NCBI GenBank assembly: GCA_032871835.1
Contig: CM065299.1
Coordinates: 27,235,074-27,299,073, forward strand
From: Dipteronia dyeriana
Taxonomy: Eukaryota > Streptophyta > Magnoliopsida > Sapindales > Sapindaceae
Direction: 5' to 3'
DNA length: 64,000 bases
Shown here: in pieces, positions 60,480-64,000 of the stretch
Position numbering within the stretch: position 1 is the first letter of the stretch
Layout of the letters: each line of letters begins with the position of its first letter
Position numbers and translations under genes: made by a program
The notes under the pieces: generated by a model
The model's input: the letters and a program-made list of their open reading frames with translations, nothing else
The model's database searches: none
What the model was told of the DNA's origin: nothing

Positions 60480-61700
60480 AATAGATAAGTTACTTATAAA
60501 AAAGTATGAACTTCAAACAATTAAAAATTGATAGTTTACAAATTATTTTTTTCATAGAAGACAAAATATATGTAGGAGAAGACAAAATGAAAGTAGACAA
60601 AGGTGAAAGTAGCCAACCAAAAATTCCTTGTATTGAAGATCTCCTTGTATCAAGAATAGAATATTATTTACAAAAAAAAGAAGAAGAGGTAAACATGATT
60701 CTAAAGAACAATATAAAGATTATAAAGATTATAAAGATAAAGAAAGAATTAATAAAGCTAAAACCAAATTAGAAAACTGGAGAAAAACACATGAAGTTAA
60801 AGATATATTAATTCTAAGTCAACAAGGTCATACACCTAGTGAATGGAAGTAAATATTTAATAAATGGGAATGAAACTTAATTAGTCATTCTATAGAAGTC
60901 TTGAATAGTATAGTAGGTTGCAAATACAAGCTAGTTTACATATAAAGTACTTTAGGATATAATGAAAAATAAATTTATTTAGGATATAAAGAAAATATAA
61001 AGAACGATGATAAAAGAAAACTGGAATTAGAAGAATTTGAAATAAATATAACATTATTAAGTTTTATCGATGGAATTAGAAAATGTATAGTAAGATCATC
61101 AACGAAAGAAGTAGATGATACTCAAAAGGAATAATACCTAAAAATATGCGATTTACAATATTTTGATTATTATGTAGATTTATTCTATAAATACTGGAGT
61201 CAAATAGGAAGACCTTATGATGAAAATATATTAATGAAGTATGTAACAAAATTACAAGATAAATAAGAGAAAAGTTCTATAAAGATTTAGAAGAATGACT
61301 TAAAAATAAAAAGAATGAAGAATTATTTTGACAAATTTCTTTAATACCTACAATAAAATTTGTTAGACAAAGAATTAGAAATCTATGTGATGAAGAAAAA
61401 CTTAGAAGGCAAGCACAACAACAATTTAGTAAAATGTGCATAGATTTATACGAAATACCAACATTGAGTTGTGGTAGAATAAAAAATTATATGTATAAAT
61501 ACAAGAGAAATAAAGTAAAAAGTCTTACAATAAGAAACAAAAGTTTTTTAAATATAGTCGTAACAAAGATAAAGTTAAGAAGGCTTTTAAATAAAGAAAT
61601 AAAGTTTACAAAGGAAAAGACCATAAAATATGTAAATGTTACTTATGTGGAAAGATATGACATATTAAACCAAATTGTCCGGAAGCTAAAAATTAAACTA
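60480..61700 (+). pseudogene. EVE-2: coat-protein-like region with zinc knuckle
   Basis: Follows the movement region on the same strand. A Lys/Glu-rich N-part (60506-60772), a capsid-like core in pieces (60780-61430) and a basic region (61434-61640) lead to a CCHC knuckle at about 61637-61680 (C-x2-C-x4-H-x4-C, with a TGA where Gly normally precedes His). Order and spacing match the large polyprotein of badnavirus-like genomes. At least eight stops or frame changes are visible. Confidence 0.68.
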
Positions 61701-62257
61701 ACTTAGCAAAATTAGTAGAGATAGAAGACTTAGATGATCTAGAAGAAATTTATAATTTAGATGAAATATCAGATAATGAAAGCATTTGCATAATAGAAGA
61801 CAGTAGTTCAGAAGAATCAAAATCTGATGAAGAAATAGATGAAGACGTTGATATAAATATAGCAGAAGAAATTGTATCATTTTTTGGAAAAATTAGTAAA
61901 GATTGTAATAAAAACATACCTATTATAATTAATGGAGAAATCCATAATTTACACCAAACTTCAGTTACAAAGCAACCATGTAGTTATAAATTCATTTTAA
62001 AATTAAATTTTATATTAGGAAATAACGGAAGTATGCTAATTACCCCAAATGGTGTTAATTTCTTTAAAAAGTCTACTTTTATTCAACCAAATATAGAAAC
62101 TAGAAATCTCTCTTATGTAAAGAAGGCAACTAACATATAAAAACCAATAAGCATAGAGTATTTTGATTCGTTGTTTGAAAATTTAGATACATAATTAAAA
62201 TTAAAAGAATTCTTAAGTAATGAAGAATTAGATGAATATCTTAGAAAAGAATGTTGT
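61701..62257 (+). pseudogene. EVE-2: acidic linker and protease region
   Basis: An acidic stretch rich in Asp, Glu and Ser (61720-61880) follows the zinc knuckle. The next 300 bases are where an aspartic protease should lie. I can see hydrophobic strands but not a clear D-S-G or D-T-G motif; the corresponding place reads differently. Stops at about 62139 and 62192. Confidence 0.5.
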
Positions 62258-63020
62258 TTGAACACTGAAAATAAAGAAGATTACAAAGACTGGCCTATTA
62301 ATATAAAGCAGAAAATAGAAGAATTAGAAGGTTTAAATATTATAGGAAATAATCCCATAAATAAAAATAGTGTAGAAACATATAAAATAGAGATAATAAA
62401 ACATGATATTACTATAACCACACAAGACTTACCTTATAATTTACAAGATAGAAAAGAATGTCAAATGTATATAAAAGATCTTTTAGAATTAAAAGTAATA
62501 GGAAAAAGCTCTAGTGGACATGGAAGCCCATCATTTATTGTTTTTAATCAGAGTGAACAAGAAAGAGGTAAATGTAGAATGGTTATAAGTTACAAAAGAT
62601 TAAATGATAATACATTACGAAATAGATATTAACTCTCTGATAAAGATGAATAAGTAAACTGTGTATAAAAAACATCTTGGCTTTTAAAATTTGAATGTAC
62701 AAGCAGGTTTTGACAAATAAAATTAGATGAAGAATCAATGGTTTTGGACAACTTTTAGTTGCCCTGAAGAACATTTTGAATGGTTAGTCATAACATTTGG
62801 TTTAAAGAATGCACCTCAAGTTTTTCAAGCACGAATGGATAAAATATTTAAACAATTTTCCAATTTTTGTATAGTATATAATGATGATATTCTTGTTTTT
62901 AGTAATAATATATATAATATACAGGTCATGTTCATCAGGTGTTAGAGCTTTTTAAAAGAATAATATAATAATTTCTAAAACAAAAATAGAATTATTTAAG
63001 AATAAAATATATTTTTTAGG
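62258..63020 (+). pseudogene. EVE-2: reverse transcriptase
   Basis: Frames 62258-62632 and 62727-62945 carry RT blocks: GHGSPSFIV, RMVISYKRLN, then FWTTFSCPEEHFEW, TFGLKNAP and the active-site region YNDDIL, in which the usual Y-x-D-D is kept as Y-N-D-D. The H-F-E-W block and F-G-L-K-N-A-P are typical of caulimovirid RT. A stop at 62630 and one near 62716 break the frame. Confidence 0.85.
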
Positions 63021-63730
63021 GTCAATTATAAACAAGGGGAAAATTGAACTACAGCTTCATATAATGACAAAGATTTTAAGTTTACCACATAAGATAGACG
63101 AAACTAAGGAACTACAAAAGTTTTTAGGATTATTAAATTATGGAATAATTTTTTTTCATGATTTAAGTACATTAGTAAGACTACTCTACAATAAGATTAA
63201 TAAAAATGGTCAAAAATACTTTAACAGTGAAAATGTAAAATTAATCCAGAAATTAAAGAAAATAGTAAAAACCTTAACTCACTTCCAATATATAGCTATT
63301 TTAAGATAGTACAAACAGATGCTAGTACTAAATGATGGACATAAATATTAATTCAAAAACCTACAAAAAGAAGTTAAAAAAAATACTGAAGAAATAGTCA
63401 TGTATACTAGTAAAAAGATTTTAGAAGTTGAAAGTAGAAATCAAACACTGAATTAGAAATTATAGGCATTATAAATTTTTTACGTCAATTTCATATATAT
63501 ATATATATATATCCAAAATGAGACTTTTACAACTGATTGTAATAATGTCATAGGATTCTATAAAAAAGTACATAAGAAAAAAATTGAAAAGAAAAATTCT
63601 TTTATTGGTAAAATATGGTTAAGTTTTTTAGAAACATTAACCAGTAGAGGATATAAAGTAGAATTTGAACATACAAGCAGAAAAGATAATACAGTAGCAA
63701 ATATTTTGTCAAGACTAATAGATTGCTAAA
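63021..63730 (+). pseudogene. EVE-2: RT connection and RNase H
   Basis: 63064-63309 holds the RT thumb/connection (LQKFLGLLNYG). From about 63330 RNase H follows in broken frames: a YTSKK-like strand, a Glu-containing block near 63430, TDCNNVIGFY near 63530 and, at 63650-63725, EFEHTSRKDNTVANILSRL, the C-terminal block of caulimovirid RNase H. A short TA run (63496-63514) disrupts it. Confidence 0.82.
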
Positions 63731-64000
63731 TTAATTATAGATATAATAGGAAGCTCAAGAAATGTCAAGAAAAGTTTTATTTCCTCAATACAAAGCAATA
63801 GTGGTAAAAAGCTTAATATAGGGTCTTATACTATTAATTACAGCACAGGAATTCCCTTTCAACCTCTAAATCATTTGAAAGAAAAAATTACTAAACCTTA
63901 GCAAACTTTAATTAATAACATTTGGTTTTTTAGAAATGACAACAAAGATTTTCTAAATTCGATGAACATTTTAAGCCAGTATTTTTCAGGATTTTTTTTT
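63731..64000 (+). other. EVE-2: sequence after RNase H, runs off the window
   Basis: Coding-like plus-strand sequence without a recognised domain, with at least one stop near 63899. It may be the C-terminal extension of the polyprotein or the start of the next viral region. The window ends here in a T tract. Confidence 0.4.

Overview
This is a window of nuclear DNA from a flowering plant, most likely a eudicot. The evidence is spliced gene structure (a seven-exon 4-coumarate:CoA-ligase-like gene), plant-specific retrotransposon lineages (Sirevirus-type Ty1/copia, Athila-type Ty3/gypsy), plant MITE families, endogenous plant pararetrovirus (caulimovirid) sequence and short chloroplast-derived pieces. 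The species cannot be named from the sequence. I see only one gene that looks intact.

Bases 1-41340 are a stack of nested LTR retrotransposons. Copia E (+) is broken at 36627 by Sirevirus A (-). A has its 5' LTR at 35093-36627 and the visible part of its 3' LTR at 1-312. Two later elements split the gag gene of A. Athila-type element C (-, 25795-34895) has near-matching target duplications GGCAT/TGCAT. Sirevirus B (+, 6084-25319) has perfect GGTAG duplications. The gag frame of A reads continuously across both empty sites. B has lost its pol, and its 3' untranslated region is split by a further Sirevirus LTR (G) and a truncated, rearranged Athila-type element (D, 11812 to about 22095). A truncated LTR (F, 39332-40909) sits in the remains of E.

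Bases 41341-49320 are the gene-bearing interval. They hold a decayed SYP51/52-type Qc-SNARE pseudogene (about 42927-43325), the 4CL-like gene on the minus strand (47358 to 44664, 568 codons) and a small inverted-repeat element (48197-48577).

Bases 49321-64000 are AT-rich and hold two distinct caulimovirid relics. A minus-strand coat-protein-like ORF (51105 to about 49321) has its first 150 bp duplicated as an inverted repeat. A plus-strand badnavirus-like series (56164 to window end) runs coiled-coil, movement, coat, zinc knuckle, RT and RNase H. Both are full of stops and frameshifts. Between and within them are a hAT MITE, two adjacent Mutator-type elements with exact 9-10 bp duplications, a solo LTR, a chimera of chloroplast fragments and one CACTA terminus.

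Nothing here forms a new multi-gene pathway. The notable content is the order of nested insertions, internally deleted elements, and three strong inverted-repeat structures that could give rise to double-stranded RNA.
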